A DNA stretch of 64,000 bases from Pachyseris speciosa (Eukaryota; Cnidaria; Anthozoa; Scleractinia; Pachyseridae), in NCBI GenBank assembly GCA_016490735.1, contig JAEMWC010001496.1:84159-148158 (forward strand). Reading direction: 5' to 3'. Both the position numbers and the translations under genes were made by a program. The notes below the pieces were generated by a model. It was not told the DNA's origin. It saw only the letters and a list, made by a program, of their open reading frames with translations, and made no database searches. The first letter of the stretch is position 1. Each line of letters opens with the position of its first letter. Below are positions 63,572 through 64,000 of this stretch, one piece after another.

Positions 63572-63763
63572 GAGACAGTTCAAATGTGACAACCAACCCT
63601 GAGTGTGTGGACGGTACAGTTTACTGATTTTATAGCATCAGCTGTTTGTCACTTTAAACAACAGATGGCACTACTTATATTCTGGCTCTGGCAGATATGT
63701 TGTGCATCATAACCACAAAAAGACAGTTTCTTCAGCTATGCGAGGTGGAAATCTACTCACGAG
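63572..63763 (+). pseudogene. Fucolectin-type (FTP) domain, last exon, with two stops
   Basis: Acceptor TTGCAG, donor GTAACT. It starts GDSSNVTTNPECVDG and ends ITTKRQFLQLCEVEIYSR, both in the same frame and both typical of FTP domain ends (NPxC; LQLCEVEV). Between them are TGA (63625-63627) and TAA (63655-63657). The exon's total length keeps the phase 1-1 pattern. Either the exon is pseudogenised, or the middle (63614-63694, exactly 81 bases, starting GTACAG and ending TGGCAG) is removed as a tiny intron; that would drop both stops but also the usual GRYV segment. Confidence 0.55.
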
Positions 63764-64000
63764 GTAACTCTAAGAACAGTTTTAAGCCTGTCTTACTTCT
63801 TCCCTCATCTTGTTGCATTTCCTCTCTTAAATCGAAAAAGAAGCAATACTATATATGAGTGTCTTAGCACTTATTAGCGTTAGAGAATTTTGTACCCATC
63901 TCCAGACACAACTTACCAACTATCAACGAAGTCCGATTTTTGATCGAAGGTCATCGCAAATGTGTAGCAGTTACTTAGGCTGGCACTTTAAGATAAAGAA
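63764..64000. other. Intron or downstream sequence, no further exon seen
   Basis: AT-rich sequence after the last FTP exon; no acceptor with a recognisable domain before the window end. The gene may continue to the right. Confidence 0.4.

Overview
The window looks like nuclear DNA of an anthozoan cnidarian, most likely a stony coral. That is inferred from the exon-intron structure of the secreted CUB/discoidin gene, the dense Penelope, LINE, SINE, hAT and MITE content, and retroelement protein types I recognise from coral genomes; no marker gene settles the species.

Region 1 (1-13837) is the right-hand part of a Polinton/Maverick (adintovirus-like) element, an old integrated double-stranded DNA virus-like transposon. 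Leftward genes encode an integrase (cut by the window edge), a phospholipase A2-like virion protein, a short paralogue of its N-terminus, a small unknown protein, a dead protease copy, an adenain-like protease, a minor virion protein, a double-jelly-roll capsid protein, an AT-hook protein, a penton-like protein and a coiled-coil protein. Rightward genes encode the packaging ATPase, a fibre with a collagen-like stalk, a lectin-headed fibre and two small proteins, one SLATT-like. A VLTF3/TFIIB-like zinc-ribbon protein points back from the right end. Several structural genes share a TCTAA-plus-TATATG start-site motif. Seven reading frames are intact; the others carry frameshifts, stops or a damaged Walker A motif. 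DNA polymerase B and the left terminus must lie outside the window.

Region 2 (13838-36555) is mostly nested repeats: GAGCTC-rich palindromic repeats, a decayed Penelope RT, two Penelope fold-back copies, a 5'-truncated CR1/L2-type LINE with a visible empty site, a minisatellite, a hAT-type MITE with perfect 8-bp target duplications, a Harbinger-type MITE, and large duplicated blocks (A, X, B). Block A carries a signal-peptide exon ending in phase 1.

Region 3 (36556-64000) holds the third copy of block A (its signal exon broken by a stop), the second copy of block B split by a SINE-LINE insertion, and the exons of a plus-strand secreted gene or gene cluster: two tandemly duplicated CUB domains (two exons each), an F5/8C discoidin domain (two exons) and a fucolectin-type FTP domain (two exons, the last with two in-frame stops). 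Its introns hold a hAT element, a Penelope element with an intact RT/GIY-YIG frame and hammerhead-like motifs in both inverted arms, and several MITEs. The domains suggest a secreted or surface carbohydrate-binding protein. Whether signal exon, CUBs and lectin domains form one transcript cannot be decided from the sequence alone.
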